Positions 55,991 to 64,000 of a DNA stretch of 64,000 bases are shown piece by piece. A model generated the notes under the pieces. That model saw only the letters and a program-made list of their open reading frames with translations, had not been told where the DNA came from and ran no database searches. Source of the stretch: Euclidia mi (lineage: Eukaryota; Arthropoda; Insecta; Lepidoptera; Erebidae). Each line of letters opens with the position of its first letter. The stretch's first letter is position 1. The stretch covers positions 53,234,196-53,298,195 of the forward strand of contig OX123196.2 of the NCBI GenBank assembly GCA_944739405.2, read 5' to 3'. Made by a program: the position numbers and the translations under genes.

Positions 55991-56339
55991 TAAAAAAGCA
56001 TGCAAAGAGTAGCTATGAAAATGTGAGCAAGTTAATAAAAGTCTGGTACAATGTTATCGTTAGTAGGTGGGACGTGCGACGCTCTGATGGATATCGTTCA
56101 CAAGAAAGGGTTGTTACTGCGACGTGGGAATGTGTCTTAAGAATGTGTTCACTTACGTTTGATACTAACATTATGCTTGTAATAGGTAGTGTTTCTAGAT
56201 CTTAAATCTATTTGATGATTGTGGGTTTGAAGTTTGTTACTCTTTGACGCAAAAATTACTACCTACATGACTTTTGATGTATGAATAACTTTGCAATAAA
56301 TATGTTTTTGTTCGGAGGCATAACATAAGATATACGTAT
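55991..56339. other. No gene recognised
   Basis: AT-rich; short ORFs without support. Confidence 0.5.
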
Positions 56340-56600
56340 ACTCACTTTTTTCGGACATGTATCTCGACGCGGAGATCAGTCTATAGAACGCCTAGTAGTT
56401 CAGGGTAAAGTAGATGGCACCAGACCATGCGGCAGGTCACCAATGAGGTGGACAGACCAAATTAAGATCGCTGCCAACCGCTCACTACACGAATGCACAA
56501 GAAGAGCGGAAAAACGTGACGAGTGGCGTCGAATTGTAAAGCAGGCCACAGCTGTAGATGTGACGACCACGACTACTCTACCAAGAGTGTAACGCCTAAG
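56340..56600 (+). pseudogene. LINE ORF2 3' end (RTE-like)
   Basis: Plus-strand reading: 'FFGHVSRRGDQSIERLVVQG', 'SPMRWTDQIKIAANRSLHE', 'RAEKRDEWRRIVKQA', then a stop near 56590. It resembles the C-terminal tail at 18290-18560. Only about 80 codons remain; it is 5'-truncated. Confidence 0.7.
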
Positions 56601-56718
56601 AAGAAGATAACATAAGATATTTCTAAGATTTTTATTTATTACGCAGATTTTGTTTCTGTCTTTATCTTAGACTAAAGGATCCCGTGGAAATTTTGGTAAA
56701 TCCCAAGGAATATACGTG

Positions 56719-57484
56719 GGACACTCAGAAAGTTTCGCGACACTAAAAAAATGTTCTATAAGTAAATTTATTTTTATTACATCTTTTCAAAGTACTCTCC
56801 ACCGGCCTTTCTATAAAGCCGTCTGAACCAGTTTTCAAAACACTTTTTCCAGCTCTTTGACACCTCGTTTACAGCCTGCTCGAACGCTGAGAGCGTATCA
56901 TCCGGTGACGAAAATTGTATCCCTTTGGCAACCCAGGAGTTTGACCGGTGTGATTTCTACGAAGTCCCTCGTTTTGATTGCGGAGTGGGCGGGCGCATTA
57001 TCGTGGTGGAGCAGTAGCCCGCGGAGCCCTGTGTTTGATCGCTTGTTACTCACAGCAGAGAAAACTTCTGCCAAGCATTTGATAGTACACCATTCGGCGT
57101 TAATGCTTCTTTGGTTTCGTAAAAGAATTGACACCAAGTAGCCAGTCAAATTGAAAAAGCTCGCGATCTAAATTTTCCCCCCGCTTCTAGGTCGCTTTAC
57201 TTTGGTAGACGTTGATTCGTTTTGAAACACCCAAACCGTCGCCTGGCGCTTTGTTTCTGGATCGTATTGAAAAATCCAGGATTCATCACCTGTAACGATG
57301 TCGTAAACACGCTATTTTTCAATGAGACACAGTAATTTTAATTAGCTCGCAAAATATGTGGAAGGAAGTTTTGAATTTAGAACGTACCTATTTTTACTTA
57401 TAAGTAATCATATTTTTACATAAATTACACCTGGGCAGTCTGACATACATAAAATCTTTTTCTAGCAATACTTTCTGAGTGACC
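56719..57484 (-). mobile_element. mariner-like element, internally deleted
   Basis: Terminal inverted repeats: 'ggacactcagaaagt' at 56719 and, in reverse, 'ggtcactcagaaagt' ending at 57484, imperfect but clear. About 770 bp instead of the usual 1.3 kb. It encodes a broken transposase on the minus strand. Exact outer bases relative to the TA duplications are uncertain. Confidence 0.8.
56770..57320 (-). pseudogene. mariner transposase remnant
   Basis: From 57320 down: 'VTGDESWIFQYDPETKRQ' (first catalytic Asp), then after a frameshift 'NQRSINAEWCTIKCLAEVF' and 'LLHHDNAPAHSAIKT' (second Asp). A deletion then joins straight to the C-terminal 'SWKKCFENWFRRL...GGEYFEK' end. The N-terminal helix-turn-helix and the third catalytic Asp region are missing. 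Tc1/mariner transposases cut and rejoin DNA at TA sites; this copy cannot. Confidence 0.85.
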
Positions 57485-58706
57485 TTACATGCCTAATTTC
57501 AGCTTCTTCGTGATAAGTATTTACAGAAAGTACAATAACAATCCCTACAATTTATCAAATCGCTTACAATATAATCTCTTGAACACATTTCATTGCAGCA
57601 TTAAAAGAACGTTACAATTTACGGCCGTGATATAACAAATTACGACTGGAACCGTCGGCTAACGCTACTAATAAGTATTTTGAGACTTTCTACCATAAAG
57701 ATAAAGAAATGCCCGGATGTGGGAAAGTCTTCGACGGCCTAAAAAAGTTCCTCGTTAGTATGAAAGGCGGTATGACAGAAAAACACGAAGAAAACGGTAA
57801 TTTTTTTACGTTTAAAAGTTCGTGGATGAATAAGCCTGGAGCGTTATTGCATTATTAGCGTTTTTCTAAATAGCTTTGTATATTGTGGCCTTCAAAGAGG
57901 AATAGCTTTCTAAAATCATGTCAAAATCAGAATAATGAATGCAGCATTCTAATATTATTTATTAGAGTCACATTTGGGAATATTATCAGAGTAAGTAAAG
58001 AGGTATCGTAATGTAGGACCTAGCGATAGCTTGATACTACTTATGTCATCTGCCCTTCAATGACAAAGACACGAACACTGGTGACATCTAGCAGCCAGCT
58101 CTGGAACCCCTAAGTAGGTAACGGTTGATGATCTTGAATCACGTTCATTGAAGTTTTTTGAAGTTCACATGCGAGGACTATAAATAATAGTTTGTAAACT
58201 GTCGCGGTCCGCCAGGCACGATGGCCTATCCTGGGTAGATCCTAGTACTGAACCAGTCAGAAAGCCGTTTATAATGTTGGATGATTTAGACCGGCTCGAA
58301 ACGATTTTTAAAATTGATAATAATAATTAGCGTTTATCATCATGTCAGTCTAAAGACGTCCACTGTTAGACATAGGCCTCCACCAAGGTTCTCAACCCAG
58401 ACCGTTATCTTGAACCGCCCGCATTCAACTGCTTCTCTCGATGTTAACCAGATATTCACGTTTAGTAATAACCGTTACTGAAGGTTTTTCTAAATAATAT
58501 TTGAGGAGCGTGTAATAATTAGGTACTTTAAAATGACAGTTGAATGTATTTGCGTTGTTACCTTAGTACCTATTAATAAATTAGAGAGCTAGGCGTTTGT
58601 GATTGATCTGTATTAATAGAAGAAAAATATTGTTAAAACGAGAACGAAAAGCAGGCATCGTTCTAATGCCTTTTTGTTACGCTCTAAAACGGTCTTGTAA
58701 TGATTA
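57485..58706. other. No gene; SINE C tail piece
   Basis: 58325-58385 carries 'gtccactgttagacataggcc', a diverged family C/LINE tail. No coding sequence was recognised. Confidence 0.45.
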
Positions 58707-59831
58707 GGGGAGGTCAGCTCAAAGCGGCCACCTTAACTTTAAGTTTAAAAAAACCTATCAAACGATAGACTTTTGAAGAGAATTTAATACTAATTGCTAG
58801 AAAATTTATTAAAGTTTTATGTTGTGAAACTCAAATTCGTGAAAATTTAAAAATGACTATGTGATATGTGAATTACGAAAACTTGTCCAAAAACCGCTTT
58901 GCCCGAGTGGTTGCCCAAAGCGGCCATGGGGGTAAGGGCAATGTGGCCACCCCAAAGTACACATGAAAGTATTAGAAAAGTATCGTAAATGACTAAATAA
59001 AAATACCACCAAATATATATATATATATATATATTATAAAATAATCAGCTTTTTGTGCTTTCTTATAACATCTTTTAATCACAATCAGTCCTGAGAATGG
59101 AAAGTTATTTGCATCGGCATATCGAAACACGAGCTGCAGGAAATCTTCCTTCTTGAGGCCAAAAAAGAGCTTGTCCATACGAAACAAGTACTCTCTTCCT
59201 GGTGTAAAGTAAATATTGTTGTAAAGAGAGAGATTTGTTCTAGGGATACCGTACGTAGGTATTTGATTGCGATACATTTAATCGAGCCGCGTTTTTCATT
59301 TACCTCTTTCATTGCCCGAGCCCACACATTTTCTTCCCATGACGCCTTGGTAGTTTTTCTAGTTGTTAACCACCTAAACAAATTATTTTAGATATTTTAA
59401 TTTTTATTTTAGATTTATCTTAGGGCAAAGCGGTCAGTTGGCCGCTTTACCCGAGCCGCTTTGCCTTTTTCGGCCATTTTGTTTCAATAACTAACTATTA
59501 TCACATTATTTATTATCCTTCAAAGAGAACAGAACACAAACATAGCTAAATAGATAAACAACAGTAAACATATAATAAACTCATTGAAATATAACAAACG
59601 TTGACCAAAGCAGATAGAACTTATCTTGTATTTTTTTAACAAAACACCCAAAATATTATATTTCGTCACTGCAACCACGCGCTTGATCCTTACGCTACAG
59701 AATGGCTGATCAGTGTAGGGCGGGAGATTGGTAATGCGGACTGAACGACAACGCCACGCTATAATTACAAATAAGTGAAAAATAAAGCGTGGCCGCTTTG
59801 CCTCCTGTGGCCGCTTTGAGCTGACTTCCCC
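58707..59831 (-). mobile_element. pogo-like (Tc1/mariner group) DNA element, non-autonomous
   Basis: A 1,125-bp unit flanked by TA (58705-58706, 59832-59833). Its inverted ends read 'ggggaggtcagctcaaag' and 'ggggaagtcagctcaaag', each continuing 'cggccac'. Additional 'aaagcggcca' or 'gccgctttgcc' motifs recur at 58890-58945, 59425-59470 and 59790-59810. Carries only the N-terminal part of a transposase. Confidence 0.8.
58990..59381 (-). pseudogene. pogo-like transposase N-terminal fragment
   Basis: From 59381 down: 'TTRKTTKASWEENVWARAM' and 'GSIKCIAIKY', then after a one-base shift near 59240 'YGIPRTNLSLYNN', 'RMDKLFFGLKKEDFLQLVF' and 'YADANNFPFSG'. This resembles the psq-type helix-turn-helix and following helices that begin pogo/Tigger-group transposases and bind transposon ends. 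The DDE catalytic domain is missing. Confidence 0.65.
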
Positions 59832-59833
59832 TA

Positions 59834-60264
59834 ATAGTTATTAAATATGTTTGTAACTAGAAGAAAATTGATTTTTATTTATACCTACACGAATAAAATC
59901 GATATGTGTCGAGAGCCTTGTGAGAAACCTATGGTGGGACGTCTTTCGGCTGAGATGATGATTAAATTATTTTAAACTGGCGCGGCTGAGAAATGACGAC
60001 CATCTCACAAAATACAAGAGTAAGAGTAGTGCTATTTAACGCCATTATTTTCTGAGACGTCTGCTCTACCACAATCTGGCGCATATACTAACAAAGTTAA
60101 TAATAATATACCTGATATATCCTGGGACAGCTAACACACGGCCATCTTCATCCCACACTAAGCGGAACCTGTACTAGAGTAAACCATCTGGTTTAGACTG
60201 ATAAACAAACTTATACGTTCTTAAGTATACGCATATTATAGATAAATAATTACACTCAGACATG
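59834..60264. other. No gene recognised
   Basis: AT-rich flank between the pogo-like element and the tRNA-like repeat. Confidence 0.5.
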
Positions 60265-60362
60265 AAATAAACCATCGTGGGAATCGAAGCTTGAACCGAC
60301 CCTGAATGCTAAGTTCGGCAGCTTAGCAGTCAGGGTCGTTTCAAGATTACCACCGGACCAAA
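60265..60362 (-). repeat. tRNA-like SINE head with internal hairpin
   Basis: Minus strand: 'tttggtccggtggtaatc' then, about 70 bases on, 'ggttcaagcttcgattccc' (B-box-like). Between them 'gaccctga' to 'cttagcag' forms a stem. The spacing is too long for a normal tRNA, so it is not called one. Confidence 0.45.
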
Positions 60363-60484
60363 CAACGAAACAGTATCTATAATTATGTAATCTTGTGGTT
60401 CATTCGGTGAGTGAGAGTATGCGGTACTCAACTCTGTCTTATCCCGCTCCTCCTCCTCGTATTCCTATTGTTATCCCTATACCA

Positions 60485-60585
60485 TAGGTAAGCAACGCAC
60501 TTACGGATGTCCATGATCGGCGGTAATCACTTACCATCAGGCGATCCGTCTGCTCGTTTACCTCCTATTACTTTCAAAACAAAAC
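60485..60585 (-). repeat. Second copy of the repeat at 9182
   Basis: Reverse strand has 'taggaggtaaacgagcag', 'ggatcgcctgatggtaag', then 'attaccgccgatcatgga', matching 9182-9262. Confidence 0.6.
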
Positions 60586-60934
60586 AAGTTGTAACTAATA
60601 GAAAATAGGAATATTTTTTGTAGTAACTTAAAGGTAAAACCAGTTCTACACAATAAAGTCTGGTAAAAAATAATTTTGTTTCCTTAATGCCATCTGGCGG
60701 GAGCCATCACTGAGCCAATTACGTCATTGTGGTTATGACATGCTGTTGGGGTACGTCGTAGCTGCAATATTATTTTTCCCTTCTTTGCAAAGTAGAAACT
60801 TAGTTAAAAAATGTTTCCTTAAATATCGGAGCGGTACTTTGAGACTTACGAGCATAGCGGCAGGTACTACTTTGATTCAGTTCTTTGATATTTTAGATAC
60901 TGGGCTGTAACGGGACGAATTGGACGAAGTACAA
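60586..60934. other. No gene recognised
   Basis: AT-rich; nothing seen. Confidence 0.5.
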
Positions 60935-61050
60935 ATCATCATCATCATCATCAACCTTTAACAGTCCACTGCTGGACTAGGCCTCTCCTATGAAAGGAGG
61001 AATTGGCCCTACTATACCACGCTGGCCAAACGGGTTGGTATAGGGTTTGT
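60935..61050 (-). repeat. SINE C / LINE tail fragment
   Basis: Reverse strand reads 'ggagaggcctagtccagcag' then 'tggactg' and a (gat)n end. It matches the shared LINE/SINE C tail. Confidence 0.6.
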
Positions 61051-61381
61051 ATCAAGTTTTCCTTCTCTTACAGTGCTGTTCTCTGTATAATATGCTTCCT
61101 CTGTCGGCTCTTACGACACCCATGGGATGATATGGGGTGGTGACATTCCGTATTCGTAATCCGTCACCACACGGACTTTACAAAGAGAAAGACCTAAACT
61201 TTACTTACAATAAGATACTATAAAAATTAAATTATTTCGATACTGAATGTAAAATTGCTTTGCTGTAAATAATGCGCGGAGTACTTCGTATTTTTTTCTC
61301 ACAATAAAACCTGTTGAGACTGAAATGCTTCGCAGATTTTTGTAAAATACTATTAAAATATTTTAATATTCATCATCAATA
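61051..61381. other. No gene recognised
   Basis: AT-rich; nothing seen. Confidence 0.5.
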
Positions 61382-61545
61382 TTGTTACGAAATTCTCAGT
61401 AGCAGCACGGAGTCTGGAAATGTGCCCGGTACGGCAATAGGCTCGCCCCTTATTACGTGGGACTAAAGTATATCTGGCGAAAAGTGGGTGTAGAAATACA
61501 CCTCTGCCTACCCCTTCGGGGATAAAAGGCGTGACGATATCTGTG
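61382..61545 (+). repeat. SINE family A body and tail
   Basis: 'agcagcacggagtctgg', 'ccccttattacgtgggac', then the tail 'ctctgcctaccccttcgggg' and 'aaaaggcgtga'. This tail is the closest match here to the LINE 3' end at 5995-6060. Confidence 0.75.
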
Positions 61546-61996
61546 TATATATGCATCAATATTTTCAATGTTCAAATTCCTGCGCAAAGTAAACTTAAAG
61601 TCGAGTGAAGTTTTAGGAAAAATATATATATCTATAATCTCCAACTGTGAACCCGAGTAGCAGTAATATTTTAAGCTTGGTGTTATATGTGACAGACGGA
61701 TATCATATTAAGAAGAACTATTTTAAATGCTAATTTGACATTCCCTACAGCCATTCCAGGTAATACCAACTACACACACATATCATAAACGTAAAATAAT
61801 TTTAAGGGCCTAACTAGGTTTTCAAAGTTATGATTATGAGCTGCAAAGTGTTTTTAAGAAAACGTAGCTGCAAGATATACATAATTATTGTTTTATTTAC
61901 TAGTCTTAGATAGTTCACACACGTTCATCTAATATTAAACCAAAAGAAAAGACAAACCAAAGTCTGTTTTACGGTAACTATGTAGCTCATAAACAT
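61546..61996. other. No gene recognised
   Basis: AT-rich; nothing seen. Confidence 0.5.
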
Positions 61997-62874
61997 GTTT
62001 TTAAGTGACCAACCTATCAGCAATGCCTCTAAACATTTTCTATACGCTGATGACTTGGAGCTTACGACTCAAACTCAAACATTTGAAGCGGCTGAAAGAA
62101 ACCTTGTCGCGGCCCTTGATCAACTGGCACAGTACTACGATTAGAATGGCCTAAGACCTAATCCATTGAAAACGCAGTCCTGTGTGTTTCACTTGCAAAA
62201 CCATTGCGCTAACCGGGTCCTTAATACCCAGTGCAGTGGCAAGGAGTGAGCATTAGACATTGTCCATATCCTAAATATCTTGGGGTAACATTGTACTGCT
62301 CACTCACTTTTAAAGCCCATTGCCAAAATTCAAGTTTGAAAGTGGCGACTTGAAACCATATGCTCCGCCGTCTGACGTTCACATCATGGGGAGCCACCAC
62401 TGACGTTCTCCGCACAACTGGCGTTATTTTTTTCTGCTGGGGAATACTCGTGTCCAGTTTGGCATAGGTTTGCTCATGCCGATCGCTAACGATAGCGTGG
62501 CGCTAAGTGACACGTGTCGCACTATTACCGGTTTTCTAAAGCCCACACAACTTAATATGGTCTACCCGCCAGCAGGCATATCACCAGCGGACATTCGACG
62601 AGATGTAGTATGTTCATTAGAAAAGCAGAAGCAGGAGTCGGACCGTCGTCACCCTTTGCATGAAAACCACATGTTGCCATATCACCTTAAAAGCCGAAAA
62701 GGTTTTCAACGCCACACGGAGTTCTTTAGTGAAGACCCTGCGATTACAAGAGGCTATGGCTATGGGCCGAAAAGTATACTCCACCCTTTAATCATAAGCC
62801 ACAAGAATCCCTATCACCTGGACACCTGCCCTGGCCCGAAAATAAATATATTTTCATTGACTATACATCGATAA
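61997..62874 (+). pseudogene. LINE reverse transcriptase 3' portion (Jockey/CR1-like)
   Basis: Plus-strand reading across several frames: 'HFLYADDLELTTQTQTFEAA' (motif C, YADD, near 62040), then after an in-frame stop 'NGLRPNPLKTQSCVFHLQN', 'YLGVTLYCSLTFKAHC', 'RRLTFTSWGATTDVLRTT', and from 62470 'ALSDTCRTITGFLKPTQLN' with 'GISPADIRRDVVCSLEKQK'. These are RT palm, thumb and C-terminal blocks of a common insect LINE group. Stops and frameshifts throughout. No 5' part, so it is a truncated insertion. Confidence 0.8.
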
Positions 62875-62880
62875 CGTAAA

Positions 62881-63179
62881 TAGAAATCCTTGTATACAGG
62901 GTGCGTGACTGTCAATATTGGTACAGGGACAGGATGTGTAAGAGTCGATTAAATAAACATAATCGGTGAGGCTGACGAGCGGGGTCGGATGGACCTCGTA
63001 TAAATCTTGGTGACTAAATCATGCGCTAAAAAGCTAACTTTAACCGTCACGTGTGTATGGGACAGGATGTTGGCGATGAGAGATGATAAGTGCTTTACTT
63101 TTTAAAATGCTGTACTTATTAGTGTGGTAGCGTAGTCTTGAGTTTATCGGAATATTTTAAAGCATCTTCCCAAAAGGCA
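62881..63179. other. LINE 3' flank, no gene
   Basis: Possibly the untranslated end of the preceding LINE; no poly-A tract is visible. Confidence 0.35.
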
Positions 63180-63370
63180 GAGATAGCATAGTGGAGATGC
63201 CAACAGGATGCCATACAAACAGGAAAGGCTAACGAGATTAAACCCATACGAACGCGACTCGCACGACCATTTGCAGTCATGTGCGTGTTTCATTCTTAAC
63301 TACCGCTTGTCCCATGCCTCGGAGAGCAAGTTAAGTCGTCGCCGCGTCCCGAGTCCCGGCTGTTATGAAG
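63180..63370 (+). repeat. Diverged SINE family C
   Basis: 'agatagcatagtggagatgc' (A-box region), 'gcagtcatgtgcgtgttt', then 'aactaccgcttgtcccatgcc' parallel the order at 33190-33400. The B box is degraded. Confidence 0.45.
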
Positions 63371-64000
63371 ATCTTTGATAGACATAATGTAGGCAAATCG
63401 GTGTCCTTGAATATATTACTGACACAGTTGATCAACCGACATTAACCAAGGATGGTAATAAATGTGAAAAGTCCACAAAGATTACATAATACCACTAAGA
63501 CTTTACAAATAAAGCTAATAACTAGGTATATGACTTATAATCAAATAGTAATTATATAAATGGTTTCTATATAGTATACTTTAACCAGCTACAGTGGCGG
63601 ATTCATTACAGAATGTGAAGCAAATTTAATGAAAATGAATCGTTCATTAGTTAACAATTTAGTATTGAAGTATAATTAATTTCTTTCTGTTAAAGTAACC
63701 AAACAGTTTAATAAATTATGTCATCGCAAAACGCTAAGCGTCTGGAAATATTTAATTAAAACATCGGCCGTACTTGTTCGTTTGCGCATCAGAAAATCTC
63801 GGCTTCAGTAACATTGAAAACTTAGTTTTTTTATGAAAAGTCTTGAAAGAAATTGACGTCAGTTTTGTTGAATGGCTTTCATTATAGAACTTTAATAACC
63901 TTGTATATTGAATCTCCATTCATTTTTATATATTCATAAGGTTTATTTCTATCTATGTATAAATGTATTTTTCTAGTAGCTGAGACATGTTGATTTCTGT
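63371..64000. other. No gene recognised
   Basis: AT-rich to the window end. Confidence 0.5.

Noticed and set aside
60265..60362. A possible tRNA gene on the minus strand.
   Set aside because: The spacing between A- and B-box-like parts is too long and contains an unrelated stem. No acceptor stem could be paired.

Overview
The window looks like a piece of an insect nuclear genome, most likely a moth or butterfly (Lepidoptera). It is AT-rich and gene-poor. It carries several tRNA-derived SINEs, LINE 3' ends of kinds I associate with Lepidoptera, R1-clade, BEL/Pao, Penelope-like, hAT, mariner, pogo-like and piggyBac-like elements, and no bacterial-style operons. The species is inferred, not seen. 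I found no convincing host protein-coding exon, rRNA or intact tRNA gene. Nearly everything readable is transposable-element DNA.

Layout. 1-5.9 kb: AT-rich DNA with old SINE and LINE tails. 5.99-9.15 kb: a LINE on the minus strand, split by a Penelope-like element (6390-7279) that is bracketed by an 11-bp target duplication. 9.2-34.6 kb: mostly silent DNA holding a truncated hAT transposase (10.5-11.7 kb), a large fold-back repeat (13.2 kb), LINE and SINE fragments, a piggyBac-like element with perfect 16-bp ends (26.99-28.31 kb), a Penelope-like insertion with a 113-bp perfect inverted repeat and a 13-bp target duplication (31.27-31.92 kb), and several hairpins. 34.65-37.3 kb: an LTR element on the minus strand that carries only an intact 656-aa envelope gene behind its primer-binding site. 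37.35-44.28 kb: a decayed BEL/Pao element on the plus strand, head to head with it. 45.3-45.8 kb: an unrecognised coiled-coil ORF. About 46.6-55.46 kb: the centrepiece, an R1-clade LINE. 55.5-64 kb: SINEs, a deleted mariner, a pogo-like element and further LINE fragments.

The most notable system is the R1-type LINE. Its ORF2 runs past the usual endonuclease, reverse transcriptase, RNase H and zinc-knuckle region into about 700 further residues that end in a full superfamily 1 RNA helicase of the kind found in alphavirus-like plant RNA viruses (tobamovirus type). All recognisable helicase motifs are present, and this last 3.07-kb frame is uninterrupted, whereas the upstream 5 kb has about six single-base frameshifts. 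I recall from memory a published description of R1 LINEs with such a domain, so the class may be known; this copy, its undescribed linker region and its frame pattern still deserve study.

A second theme is LINE/SINE pairing. One tRNA-headed SINE family shares its 3' tail with the split LINE, and another shares its tail with the LINE whose coding end reads AYVQQWTAIG. This fits SINEs borrowing the machinery of partner LINEs.
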